Shown: one piece after another, positions 8,348-15,718 of the stretch | Layout of the letters: every line of letters starts with the position of its first letter | Numbering within the stretch: the first letter of the stretch is position 1 | Assembly: GCF_000374865.1 (NCBI RefSeq) | Contig: NZ_KB895459.1 | Coordinates: forward strand, 1-64,000 | Source of the DNA: Arthrobacter sp. 135MFCol5.1 | GTDB taxonomy: Bacteria; Actinomycetota; Actinomycetes; Actinomycetales; Micrococcaceae | DNA: 64,000 nucleotides | Direction: 5' to 3' | Translations under genes and position numbers: made by a program | The notes under the pieces: generated by a model | Database searches by the model: none | Told to the model about the DNA's origin: nothing | What the model saw: only the letters and a program-made list of their open reading frames with translations

Positions 8348-8771
8348 GATGCAAACACCGGACCGCCGTACCCCAGATGCTTAAATCGGAAAGGGCCGGA
8401 ACCGCGATGTCCGGGTAGGCCGGGTTCTCCGCCTGGAGGATCACCCCTGTCGGGGTGATCCGCAGCCGCTTGATCGTCAGCTCCCCGTCCAGGACCGCGA
8501 CGACCACGGAACCGTCGTGCGGCTCCAACGCCCGGTCGACGATCAGCTCGTCCCCGTCGCTGATCCCGGCGCCTTCCATCGACTCCCCTGACACCCGCAC
8601 CACGTAGGTGCCGGTGACGTCCTTGATCAGATGGGCGTTCAAATCGATGCGGCCGTCAAAGTAGTCCTGCGCCGGCGACGGAAACCCCGCCGCGACGGGC
8701 ATCGGAGAGACCAGCACCGACAACAACGAAACGCCCGCATCTATCACACGGGGACCGACAATGACGCCCAC
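8340..8771 (-). CDS. umuD: UmuD/LexA-like S24 autopeptidase
   Basis: The protein carries the S24 autoprotease domain: cleavage dipeptide in AAGFPSPAQDY, catalytic serine in VSGESMEGAGISDGDELIVD, and catalytic lysine in LDGELTIKRLR. I place the start at GTG 8771 (143 residues, near the 139 of E. coli UmuD) because the frame upstream of it runs through an SOS box at 8784-8799. ATG 8702 is possible but would leave almost nothing before the cleavage site. There is no N-terminal DNA-binding domain, so it is a UmuD and not LexA. Confidence 0.88.
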   Translation of the reverse strand: MGVIVGPRVIDAGVSLLSVLVSPMPVAAGFPSPAQDYFDGRIDLNAHLIKDVTGTYVVRVSGESMEGAGISDGDELIVDRALEPHDGSVVVAVLDGELTIKRLRITPTGVILQAENPAYPDIAVPALSDLSIWGTAVRCLHHV

Positions 8772-8783
8772 AACACACCTGAT

Positions 8784-8799
8784 TCGAATATTTGTTCGA
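8784..8799 (-). promoter_or_regulatory. LexA operator (SOS box)
   Basis: Read on the minus strand, TCGAAC-AAAT-ATTCGA matches the Gram-positive/actinobacterial SOS consensus TCGAAC-N4-GTTCGA at all but one position. It lies 13 bases upstream of the chosen umuD start, so LexA would block the umuDC-DUF6504 operon until DNA damage. Confidence 0.75.
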
Positions 8800-8904
8800 T
8801 TGAATCTCAATGCTACCCCTCGCCTACGACAGGGCAACTAAATGCGCTGACCTGCTGCAGCGGGGGAGCGGCCGCTGCCCACAGCCGGGGACAATTCCAG
8901 CAGG

Positions 8905-8970
8905 GTTATCCACCGCTACGACTACCGACGGGAGCTTCCCCGTGGCTCCCAAAAAGCCAGCCGTGGATAA
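8905..8970. other. two inverted DnaA-box-like sites
   Basis: TTATCCAC (8905-8912) and GTGGATAA (8963-8970) are inverted copies of the DnaA-box core, 50 bases apart, between the umuDC promoter and the first repeated leader. They could mark part of a replication origin, but no AT-rich unwinding region or replication gene lies beside them. Confidence 0.35.
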
Positions 8971-9040
8971 CCCGACTTGCCCCCAACCATGGACAGGACC
9001 AGGGGAATGTCAGCTGGCCGCCATATCGGGAGGCAAACAC

Positions 9041-9368
9041 CTGGTTTCCGCTGCGCTTCAACCAGTTGGTGGGCGTCCGCTTCGCGGCCGGCTGTTGGGT
9101 TCAGGGCGTGCCGTCGCAGAGCTGCGAATTCCGGCCCCTCTAGCCCCTCCTTCGTCGGGGCCTGCGGCACGGAAATTCTTCTCCGGCGCTCCTTCGTCGC
9201 TGATTTCCTCCGAAGATTTTCCGTGCCTTGCCCTACGGGTAGACGGGCCTGCACGGGCACAGCTCCGCAAGCTTCGCCAGCAGCCAAAAACAACGGGGGA
9301 AGAGGGGAGCTGGCCGGTCACCATTGATCGCCCCACCCACCCAACTTCTCGGCAAGAAGGACAAAAAC
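9041..9368 (+). repeat. conserved leader element, copy 1
   Basis: This 328-base segment recurs at 10441-10830 and 12551-12958; each copy ends at the start codon of a different gene and supplies its ribosome binding site (GGCAAGAAGGA). Copy 1 lacks about 75 bases present in the others. Predicted helices: CTGGTT/AACCAG at the 5' end, GCCCC/GGGGC (9143-9161), and a long helix 9166-9181 with 9212-9227 that pairs at 15 of 16 positions. See findings for comparison of copies. Confidence 0.8.
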
Positions 9369-9797
9369 ATGAACGCAGTAACCAAGAAGACGGTGATCTT
9401 GAAGGACACCGGGGAAACCGTCGATGGGGTGCCCGTCCTTGGCGATTACCACCTGAACGGCGGCTACGAGTGGATGGAACTCATCGAAGAACACGGCTGG
9501 GCCGTGCTCTCCAACTGGGGCCACGAGGGCTGGGACCTGGGCCAGTGGCCATACGTCATGGTCGCTGCCACGCGGACCGCTGACACCATCGGGAACCTGT
9601 TCGGCGTCGCCACCTACTGCGAGGGTGACGTAACGTGCACCTTCTACCGGACCAAGGCCCGGCAGTGGGACGCGATCAGCGAGCACGCCTTCACCTACTG
9701 GAAGAACGGGCAGGCACACGGACCGGACGACCTGCCCGAAGCCGCCGCGGAACTGCCCAGCCGGTACCGGATGCCCTACGCCGTCCACGCCGCCTAA
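9369..9797 (+). CDS. hypothetical plasmid protein under the repeated leader
   Basis: 142 residues from ATG 9369, the codon directly after the repeated leader. The protein is rich in Trp and Tyr (GGYEWMELIEEHGWAVL, SNWGHEGWDLGQWPYVM) and acidic overall, which is a composition seen in antirestriction-like and other plasmid proteins, but I recognise no family. A 15-bp hairpin separates it from the DUF3846 gene. Function unknown; the neighbours and shared leader suggest plasmid maintenance or establishment. Confidence 0.7.
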   Translation: MNAVTKKTVILKDTGETVDGVPVLGDYHLNGGYEWMELIEEHGWAVLSNWGHEGWDLGQWPYVMVAATRTADTIGNLFGVATYCEGDVTCTFYRTKARQWDAISEHAFTYWKNGQAHGPDDLPEAAAELPSRYRMPYAVHAA

Positions 9798-9809
9798 CCA
9801 GCACCCACC

Positions 9810-9843
9810 GCTGTACTGCCCGGCCCAAGCCGGGCAGTACAGC
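9810..9843 (+). terminator. 15-bp perfect hairpin
   Basis: Positions 9810-9824 pair perfectly with 9829-9843 around the loop CCAA (arms begin GCTGTACTGCC). No T tract follows. It lies 12 bases after the stop of the preceding gene and may attenuate transcription into the DUF3846 gene. Confidence 0.6.
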
Positions 9844-9872
9844 CCCCCAAACTTTTCCAAAGGAGCATGACC

Positions 9873-10223
9873 ATGAGCACCACCTGCACCGCATTGATCG
9901 TCCCGGCCCGCCTGTCCCAGCCCGTCCGAACCGAAACTATTGACGCTTCCCTGCCCACCCTGCAGGCCCTGGTTGAAGGGAACATCGAAGCCATTACCCG
10001 CGGCGAATGGCACGCCTACCTCAACGAGGAAGGGAAGATCATCAACCTGCCCGCGAACATCCGCGCCGGACACCTCTTCCGCGAAACCGGCCTCTACATC
10101 GCCGATATCTTCTGCGGAGACGTGGTCTTCCTGGGCCAAAGCGCGCACGGCGAAGAGGCCGACGTCCCCGACTACCTCATCGGGCTAGCCGAGGAACTCT
10201 TCGACGCCCGTCTCTCCGCCTAG
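9873..10223 (+). CDS. DUF3846 domain protein
   Basis: 116 residues. The sequence ALIVPARL, TLQALVEGNIEAITRGEW, LNEEGKIINLPANIRAG and IFCGDVVFLG follows the DUF3846 pattern (a phage and plasmid family of unknown function). ATG 9873 has AAGGAG at 7 bases; the ATG at 9867 is too close to it. It probably shares transcription with the upstream gene and is followed by two hairpins. Confidence 0.8.
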   Translation: MSTTCTALIVPARLSQPVRTETIDASLPTLQALVEGNIEAITRGEWHAYLNEEGKIINLPANIRAGHLFRETGLYIADIFCGDVVFLGQSAHGEEADVPDYLIGLAEELFDARLSA

Positions 10224-10233
10224 ACCGCAACCA

Positions 10234-10267
10234 TGGTGGCCGGGAACCGCTCAGTTCCCGGCCACCA
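10234..10267 (+). terminator. 14-bp perfect hairpin
   Basis: TGGTGGCCGGGAAC (10234-10247) pairs with 10254-10267 around a 6-base loop, 11 bases after the DUF3846 stop. No T tract. Confidence 0.6.
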
Positions 10268-10283
10268 GCCCGTTCTGGCGAAA

Positions 10284-10341
10284 GGTCGGGCGGGCCGCCG
10301 CACGGTGCAGCTGCCGCCGTGGTCACCGGCGGCGGCCCGCC
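10284..10341 (+). repeat. GGCGG-N-CCGCC 3' hairpin element, copy 1
   Basis: GGCGGGCCGCCGC (10289-10301) pairs perfectly with GCGGCGGCCCGCC (10329-10341). The homologous element at 14391-14450 differs in the stem by a G-C to T-A exchange that keeps pairing, and both share the flank GTCGGGCGG. It lies after a gene hairpin and before the next leader copy. Confidence 0.65.
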
Positions 10342-10440
10342 AATCCGAAAGCCTAGCGCTCATCACTTTGCCGCCCCGGACCCGCCCCGCCTCCTGGCCG
10401 GCCCCGGAAAGAGTCCAACAGACTGCTGGACAAAGAGGGT

Positions 10441-10830
10441 GCTCGCAGGGCTCGCACCGATTCGGTCGTCCGCTTCGCGGCCGGCTGTTGGGTCCAGGGC
10501 GTGCCGTCGCAGAGCTCCGGACCCCCTGAACCTGGTCTGTCTACGACGTTTTTTGCTGCTGTCCTACGGATCGTACGTGCCCGCTCCACCCCGTCTAGCC
10601 CCTCCTTCGTCGGGGCCTGCAGGCCAGGAATTTCCTTGCGGCGCTCGTGCCTCGCTTATTTCCTCCAGGAATTTCCCGCCCTTTGCCCTGGCGGGTAGAC
10701 GGGCCTGCACGGGCACAGCTCCGCAAGCTTCGCCAGCAGCCAAAAAACAACGGGGGGAGAGGGGAAGCTGGCCGGCGGTCACCATTGGTCGCCCCACCCA
10801 CCCAACTTCTCGGCAAGAAGGAGCAACACC
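10441..10830 (+). repeat. conserved leader element, copy 2
   Basis: 390 bases, beginning GCTCGCAGGGCTCGCAC like copy 3 and ending at ATG 10831. It is the most diverged copy. The long helix is still possible (10627-10637 with 10666-10676), with C-G replacing U-A at one pair. About 45 bases around GGGCCTGCACGGGCACAGC are identical in all three copies. Confidence 0.8.
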
Positions 10831-11844
10831 ATGAACGACTTCATCAAATTCACCGGCCCGGCCGACGTCCTGGCCTTCATCCCGCACACGCTCGGCTTCG
10901 CCCCGCAGGAATCCTTCGTCGCGATCACCATGCAGGGAAACAAGATCGGCGCCACGCTTCGCGTCGACGCCCCGTTCGGGCTGGAACCGGCGAACTTCGC
11001 CCAAACCACCGTCAGCTACCTGACCGCCGACGAAGCGGCCACCGGCAGCCTGCTGGTCATCTACACCGACGAGAACACCGCCGGAAAACCGCAACCCTAC
11101 TCGGACCACGTCGAAGCGCTGCGCAGCGAGCTGGAAACCGCGGGGATGCCCCTGCAGGACGCATGGCTGGTGACCTCCGAACTCTGGCGAAACTACCACT
11201 GCACGGACACCAGCTGCTGCCCGGACCAGACGCTGGATGCCATCACCACCAGCAACGGCAACGCCGCCCTGATCTACCGGGGGAGCGCCGTCAACGGATT
11301 CACCGCACCGGCACCCTTCGCCGGGGATGAAACCGCCCGCGACGCCATTGCCGCGCACAAGCCTGACGGGTGGCCTGAAGACCTCGAAGCCAGCCGCGCG
11401 GCGTGGGCCAAAGTGCTCGATGATCCCAAGAGCTTGACCACCCAGACCGCGCACCAGCTGGCAGGAGCGTTCCAGCACCCCACCATCCGGGACTACATGA
11501 TGGGTGACATCATCACCCACGCCCCCGATCAGTTCACCTCAGTCATGCTGGGCGTCTTCCTCACCCGCCCGGACTGGGCCCGGGTAGACACCGCCCAGGA
11601 AGTCGCCTTCGAGCTGATGAAGGCAACGCCCGAAGGGCAACGGGCCCCCATGCTGAGCCTGATCGGGTGGCTGGAATGGCTGAAAGGAAAGTCCAGCTTC
11701 GCCGCCCGGTACTTCAAGCTCGCGCTGGAAGACGTCGCCGACTACCGGCTGGCCGAACTGCTGGCCGAACTGGTCAACCGCGGCCTGCTGGCAGACTGCA
11801 CACGAGACCCGAAAAAGGCCTATAACCGCCAGCTGAACCGCTAA
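10831..11844 (+). CDS. DUF4192 domain protein
   Basis: 337 residues. The opening KFTGPADVLAFIPHTLGFAP followed by ESFVAITM is the signature of DUF4192, a family common in actinobacteria and their plasmids, of unknown function. The C-terminal third (LSLIGWLEWLKGKSSFAARYF, then LAELLAELVNRGLL) has the helical form seen at the end of the family. Full length. It is expressed from the second repeated leader and followed by a terminator. Confidence 0.88.
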   Translation: MNDFIKFTGPADVLAFIPHTLGFAPQESFVAITMQGNKIGATLRVDAPFGLEPANFAQTTVSYLTADEAATGSLLVIYTDENTAGKPQPYSDHVEALRSELETAGMPLQDAWLVTSELWRNYHCTDTSCCPDQTLDAITTSNGNAALIYRGSAVNGFTAPAPFAGDETARDAIAAHKPDGWPEDLEASRAAWAKVLDDPKSLTTQTAHQLAGAFQHPTIRDYMMGDIITHAPDQFTSVMLGVFLTRPDWARVDTAQEVAFELMKATPEGQRAPMLSLIGWLEWLKGKSSFAARYFKLALEDVADYRLAELLAELVNRGLLADCTRDPKKAYNRQLNR

Positions 11845-11850
11845 CGGACA

Positions 11851-11882
11851 GGCCGGGCCCCACCCAAAGGGTCCGGCCTTTC
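11851..11882 (+). terminator. intrinsic terminator after the DUF4192 gene
   Basis: GGCCGGGCCC (11851-11860) pairs with GGGTCCGGCC (11869-11878) with one G-U pair and is followed by TTT. Confidence 0.75.
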
Positions 11883-12036
11883 CCGTCGGACTTCCCCAGG
11901 TGCGCGGCGGCCTCCCCCGCTAGCGCTCCGCCGGCCGCGATGACGCTGCCGCGGGCGCAGCCACTTCCAGCCAACCCGCAGAAACTGCCACTACTGTGAA
12001 AGGACGAAATCAGCCCTCCAGCAGGCAAGGAAACCC

Positions 12037-12189
12037 GTGGCCGACGAGATCCGCATGACCGAGGACGACACCGTCGCCCCCGACGCCAGCCCGATCGAAG
12101 ACTTCCTGGAGCTGCGGCTGCTCACCGCCGGCCCACCGACCGGCCCCGTAGACTTTCCCCAGGAAGACCACCGGCTCGATGAGCCGTAA
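12037..12189 (+). CDS. small acidic hypothetical protein
   Basis: A 50-residue frame from GTG 12037 (VADEIRMTEDDTVAPDAS) to TAA 12187-12189 with AAGGAAA upstream. It is strongly acidic and shows high-GC codon positions. No family recognised. It lies between the DUF4192 gene and a convergent membrane-protein gene, and the two-hairpin 3' element follows it. Confidence 0.5.
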   Translation: MADEIRMTEDDTVAPDASPIEDFLELRLLTAGPPTGPVDFPQEDHRLDEP

Positions 12190-12214
12190 CCACTGCAGCG
12201 CTGACGCTGCACCA

Positions 12215-12276
12215 TAGATTTCCTTTTGCCGAGGAAAACCATGAAGGGCCGGCACATCAATGTGCCGGCCCTTCAT
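12215..12276 (+). terminator. two-hairpin 3' element, copy 1
   Basis: TTTCCT/AGGAAA flanking TTTGCCG forms a short first stem; then a 16-bp perfect hairpin (12241-12256 with 12261-12276, arms ATGAAGGGCCGGCACA). The block TAGATTTCCTTT followed by GCCGAGGA is repeated at 14561-14580 before another strong hairpin. It overlaps the end of the convergent minus-strand gene and can act in both directions. Confidence 0.65.
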
Positions 12277-12520
12277 CATGTCCGCGGCGTTTCAGCCACA
12301 GCCGCCATAAGACCACAGCGGCGAGGGCGTTGAGGAAGGCGACAAAGAGATCGCCGGCAGCAGGCCGGCCGACGACAAGATCCACACCCACCAGCACCAC
12401 CGACCCGACGGCAGCAACGGTGAACACCACAACCAGGACCCGGCGGGACCGTCGTGACTTCCATACGTCGGCGCGCCGGGCCTCGTTGCGGTGGCCAAGG
12501 CGTGGAGCTGGGTCGCTCAT
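12257..12520 (-). CDS. small two-helix membrane protein
   Basis: 87 residues from ATG 12520, preceded on its strand by a G-rich ribosome binding site (GGTGGGGG). A basic N-terminal region (KSRRSRR) is followed by two membrane helices (VLVVVFTVAAVGSVVLVGV and DLFVAFLNALAAVVLW). The C terminus is charged and its last codons form part of a strong hairpin. No family recognised. Confidence 0.6.
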   Translation of the reverse strand: MSDPAPRLGHRNEARRADVWKSRRSRRVLVVVFTVAAVGSVVLVGVDLVVGRPAAGDLFVAFLNALAAVVLWRLWLKRRGHDEGPAH

Positions 12521-12550
12521 GCCCCCACCCCATTCAGGGGACATGTGCAT

Positions 12551-12958
12551 GCTCGCAGGGCTCGCACTGGTTTTCGCTGCGCTTCAACCAGTTGGTGGGC
12601 GTCCGCTTCGCGGCCGGCTGTTGGGTTCAGGGCGTGCCGTCGCAGAGCTCCGGACCCCCTGAACCTGGTGTGTCTACGACGTTTTTTGGCTGCTGTCCTT
12701 CGGATTGTACGTGCCCGCTCCGGCCCCTCTAGCCCCTCCTTCGTCGGGGCCTGCGGCCCGGAAATTCTTCTCCGGCGCTCCTTCGTCGCTGATCTCCTCC
12801 GAAGATTTTCCGTCCCCTTGCCCTGCGGGTAGACGGGCCTGCACGGGCACAGCTCCGCAAGCTTCGCCAGCAGCCAAAAAACAACGGGGGAGAGGGGAGC
12901 TGGCCGGTCACCATTGATCGCCCCACCCACCCAACTTCTCGGCAAGAAGGACTAAAAC
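12551..12958 (+). repeat. conserved leader element, copy 3
   Basis: 408 bases, the longest copy, ending just before ATG 12959 of the ParB-domain gene. It carries all blocks: GCTCGCAGGGCTCGCAC, the CTGGTT/AACCAG hairpin, the CCGCTTCGCGG hairpin, the 75-base block missing in copy 1, the GCCCC/GGGGC hairpin, the long helix (12759-12770 with 12801-12812) and the ribosome binding site. Confidence 0.8.
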
Positions 12959-14311
12959 ATGAACGCAACACCCACGCTTGAAATGCTCGACCCGGCAACC
13001 CTGACCGTGGACATCAACGTCCGCAAGGACGCCGCCCTCACGGCTGACTTCGTCGCCAGCATCAAGGAACACGGCGTGATGGAACCGGTGATCGCCCACC
13101 GCAAGGACGACGACACCGTCCACGTCCTGATGGGCCAGCGCCGCACCCGGGCCGCCGTCGAAGCCGAACGGACCCTCATCCCGGTCCTGATCATCGACTC
13201 ACCCGAGGAAGCCGAACGCATAGTCACGCAGGTCGTGGAGAACATCCAGCGCGCCGAACTGACCGAAGCCGACGAAGCTGACGCCTACCACCAGCTGTCC
13301 CTGATCGGCGTCCCGGCGGCCGCGATCGCCAAGAAGACCGGCAGGACCAAGGACAAGGTCGAAAACGCGCTCAAAGCCAAGGCCTCCACCACCGGCGCCA
13401 AGGCCCTCGAGAGCGGCTACACCCTCGACATGGCCTTGGTGATGACCGAGTTCGAAGGGGACCAGGACGCCATCGAGGAACTCGAATCCGTGATCCGGGA
13501 CGAACCGCAGTACTTCGACCACATCGCCCAGAAGCTCCGCGACGACCGAGAATCCAAGGCCCAGCTCTCGGCCCTGATCGAAGAACTCATCGCCCAGGGC
13601 AAAGCCATCGTCGAAGACGCCGGGCACTACGCCGACGAGGAGAACCTGTACGTCTCAGCGGCCAAACGCCCGGACGGGGAACCGGCCACCGACGAGGACG
13701 CCAACGCCTACATCATCAGCACCAACTACCGGGGCGAGCATTCTGCCCAGCCTGTCATCAGCGACTGGAAGGAATTGGGCTTCAGCCCCAAGTACGAGCG
13801 CTACAACGGCGGGACGCAGGCCCAGAAGGGTCCGATGACCGATGAGCAGAAGGCCGAGCGGAAAACCCTGATCGCCAACAACAAGGCCATGGAATCAGCG
13901 ACCAAGGTCCGCCGCGAGTTCGTCAAGGCCCTGCTGGCCAGGAAGCAGGCACCCAAGGGCTGGCAGTACTTCACCGTCCACGCCATCACCCACCACTCCG
14001 AAACCGCCAGCGGATACGACGGAAAGGTCGCTGCCGAAATGGTCGGGGCCAAGGTCGAAGAAACCAACCGCTGGGGCTGGAACCCGCTGCGGGACCACGT
14101 CGCCAAAACCGAGGCGCGGCCCGAGTTCTCCCTGATCGCGCTGGTGTGCGCAGGGTATGAGAAGACCATCGCCAAAGACTCGTGGCGGTCCCCGAGCCAG
14201 ACACACCGGGACTACCTGAACCAGCTGGTCACATGGGGATACACCCCCAGCGAAGTGGAAAGCATCATCATCGACGGGCAGAAACCAGCCGAGGACGACG
14301 CGGCCGCATAA
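12959..14311 (+). CDS. ParB N-terminal domain (ParB/Srx-like) protein
   Basis: 450 residues. The N-terminal 110 residues contain the ParB boxes: INVRKDAAL, HGVMEPVIAHR, MGQRRTRAA and VVENIQRAELTEADEADAY. A helix-turn-helix (IAKKTGRTKDKVENAL) follows near residue 125. The C-terminal 200 residues are unlike chromosomal ParB and resemble plasmid and ICE ParB-domain proteins. No ParA ATPase was recognised in the window, so it may act with a ParA encoded elsewhere on the replicon or as a CTP-dependent regulator. It is the third gene with the repeated leader. Confidence 0.85.
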   Translation: MNATPTLEMLDPATLTVDINVRKDAALTADFVASIKEHGVMEPVIAHRKDDDTVHVLMGQRRTRAAVEAERTLIPVLIIDSPEEAERIVTQVVENIQRAELTEADEADAYHQLSLIGVPAAAIAKKTGRTKDKVENALKAKASTTGAKALESGYTLDMALVMTEFEGDQDAIEELESVIRDEPQYFDHIAQKLRDDRESKAQLSALIEELIAQGKAIVEDAGHYADEENLYVSAAKRPDGEPATDEDANAYIISTNYRGEHSAQPVISDWKELGFSPKYERYNGGTQAQKGPMTDEQKAERKTLIANNKAMESATKVRREFVKALLARKQAPKGWQYFTVHAITHHSETASGYDGKVAAEMVGAKVEETNRWGWNPLRDHVAKTEARPEFSLIALVCAGYEKTIAKDSWRSPSQTHRDYLNQLVTWGYTPSEVESIIIDGQKPAEDDAAA

Positions 14312-14315
14312 ATAC

Positions 14316-14346
14316 CCTTGCCGGGCGGAAGCCCCGCCCGGCAAGG
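14316..14346 (+). terminator. 13-bp perfect hairpin after the ParB-domain gene
   Basis: CCTTGCCGGGCGG (14316-14328) pairs with CCGCCCGGCAAGG (14334-14346) around a 5-base loop. No T tract. Confidence 0.65.
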
Positions 14347-14390
14347 ACCCCAGCGGCCACTCACCCCGTCAGGGCCAGGAACCTTCCAGA

Positions 14391-14450
14391 AGTCGGGCGG
14401 TCCGCCGCCCAGGGTGAACCACAGCAGCCAATCACCAGCGGCGGACCGCC
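14391..14450 (+). repeat. GGCGG-N-CCGCC 3' hairpin element, copy 2
   Basis: GGCGGTCCGCCGC (14396-14408) pairs with GCGGCGGACCGCC (14438-14450). Relative to copy 1 (10284-10341) the central pair has changed from G-C to T-A, so the stem is conserved by compensation. It lies in the 346-base gene-free stretch after the ParB-domain gene. Confidence 0.65.
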
Positions 14451-14560
14451 GATCAACGCACCCATTCCCCACACCACCACGGTGCCGCGCGCCCAGGAAC
14501 AACGACGCCCACCTGGACCGCTGCGGGCACCACCCACAACATTCGGCTAGGCTGAATCCG

Positions 14561-14613
14561 TAGATTTCCTTTGCCGAGGAGAACGCAGAAGGGCCGGCTC
14601 TTTGAGCCGGCCC
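14561..14613 (+). terminator. two-hairpin 3' element, copy 2
   Basis: TAGATTTCCTTTGCCGAGGA (14561-14580) repeats the block at 12215; a 10-bp hairpin follows (GGGCCGGCTC 14591-14600 with 14604-14613), then ATCTTT. It separates the ParB-domain gene from the convergent DUF2188 gene. Confidence 0.65.
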
Positions 14614-14657
14614 ATCTTTGTGTCTCCAGGCCACCGCGGGCCATTGACGGGTAGCAA

Positions 14658-14885
14658 TCAGCCCGGGACATTCCGGGGATCGTTGCCGTAGCTGTTCTTC
14701 TCAGCGATCTGGCCGTCCTGGTTCTTGATGACGTGCTCGACCTTGTTCGCTTTCGCGGCGTCGCGGCCGGCGGCCACTGCCTCTTCCTTGGTGCCATAGC
14801 CGGCACCGAACGCGCGGTCAGTGCCTTCGCGCTTGTTTTTCCACTGGCCGTCTTCGTAGTACGTCTCGATATCACCCTGAGCCAT
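14658..14885 (-). CDS. DUF2188-like small protein
   Basis: 75 residues from ATG 14885 with GGGAG eight bases upstream on its strand. The pattern ETYYEDGQWKNKREG, GYGTKEEAVAAGRDAAK and EHVIKNQDGQIAEKNSYG, ending NDPRN, fits DUF2188 (a small beta-alpha domain; function unknown). The frame stays open upstream but that part is not typical of the family. Confidence 0.75.
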   Translation of the reverse strand: MAQGDIETYYEDGQWKNKREGTDRAFGAGYGTKEEAVAAGRDAAKANKVEHVIKNQDGQIAEKNSYGNDPRNVPG

Positions 14886-15043
14886 TACACACTCCCTCTG
14901 CCGTTTGGTTCCAAGACACCTGCTGCGCAAGCGCGGATAGCGAAAACCCCGCAGGACGTTCGTCGTGCGGGGCCTTCCTGGCAACCACTCCGCCTGATGG
15001 GGGACAGGCGGAGAAGCTGACACCAAACTAATAGAAAGCATGC

Positions 15044-15718
15044 TTAGTTTTCAAGCGGGGGAGGTTTTGGACGGCCGCCCCGTCGGGGCCGGCCCTGCCG
15101 CCAGCCCGGCAACTCGGCGTCCAGCCTTGCCTGCCTCGCCGGGGCCAGTGTGCCGTGGCGGTAGGTGATTCTTTGGCCGTGGATCCACACTCCAAGTACA
15201 CGCTCCTGCTCGGTGCCGGCATTCTTATGCAGCGGCCAGTCCTTGCCCTCGGCCCTGTAAGCGATGAGTTCCACCAGGCGCTGATTCCACAGCGCTTCGC
15301 GTCTTTCTTTCTGCCGGCGCGGTGCGTCCCAGCCCGGGATTTCCCCGAGCCGGGCTTTGACAGTGGGGGAGAGGGTGCCGTTGTCGGCGTCCTGGCGCCT
15401 GCGCCCAAGCCAGGTGCTCAGGGCGCGCTCCCGCGCGGACTTCGCCCGCGGACTGGGCAGCCGGCCTTCGGCCCGATACAGGGCAATAATGTCCTCGAGG
15501 TTTTGCAGGCTCCGGCTGTCCATCTTCGCCGGCGGGCGCGGCACCGCACGTCGATGCTCGGCCCGGAGGGACGGTTCTTCCCGGGCAGCGATCTGCAGGT
15601 GATACCGGACCGTGGACTCCGCGGCCGCCGACAACGAAGCGATCCTGGAAGCAGGCAGGCCTGCCCGGTACATCTGCACCCACTCCGCATCCGGTGCAGA
15701 ACGCCGTGTCCCGCCCAT
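15044..15718 (-). CDS. helicase-associated-domain repeat protein
   Basis: 224 residues. After an N-terminal segment that may be a helix-turn-helix (RIASLSAAAESTVRYHL), two repeats follow the helicase-associated pattern: spaced aromatic and Leu residues, G(R)LPSPRAK..ER.LSTWLGRRRQ..NGTLS and KDWPLHKN..ER.LGVWIHGQR with RHGTLAP, each ending in PGW. Such repeats are abundant in Arthrobacter and are thought to bind nucleic acid. No helicase core is present here. Role unknown. Confidence 0.75.
   Translation of the reverse strand: MGGTRRSAPDAEWVQMYRAGLPASRIASLSAAAESTVRYHLQIAAREEPSLRAEHRRAVPRPPAKMDSRSLQNLEDIIALYRAEGRLPSPRAKSARERALSTWLGRRRQDADNGTLSPTVKARLGEIPGWDAPRRQKERREALWNQRLVELIAYRAEGKDWPLHKNAGTEQERVLGVWIHGQRITYRHGTLAPARQARLDAELPGWRQGRPRRGGRPKPPPLEN

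Noticed and set aside
12491..12917. Overlapping plus-strand frames inside leader copy 3 (and similar ones in copies 1 and 2)
   Set aside because: Indels between the three copies shift the frame, for example near 12812 versus 9227, so no protein is conserved.
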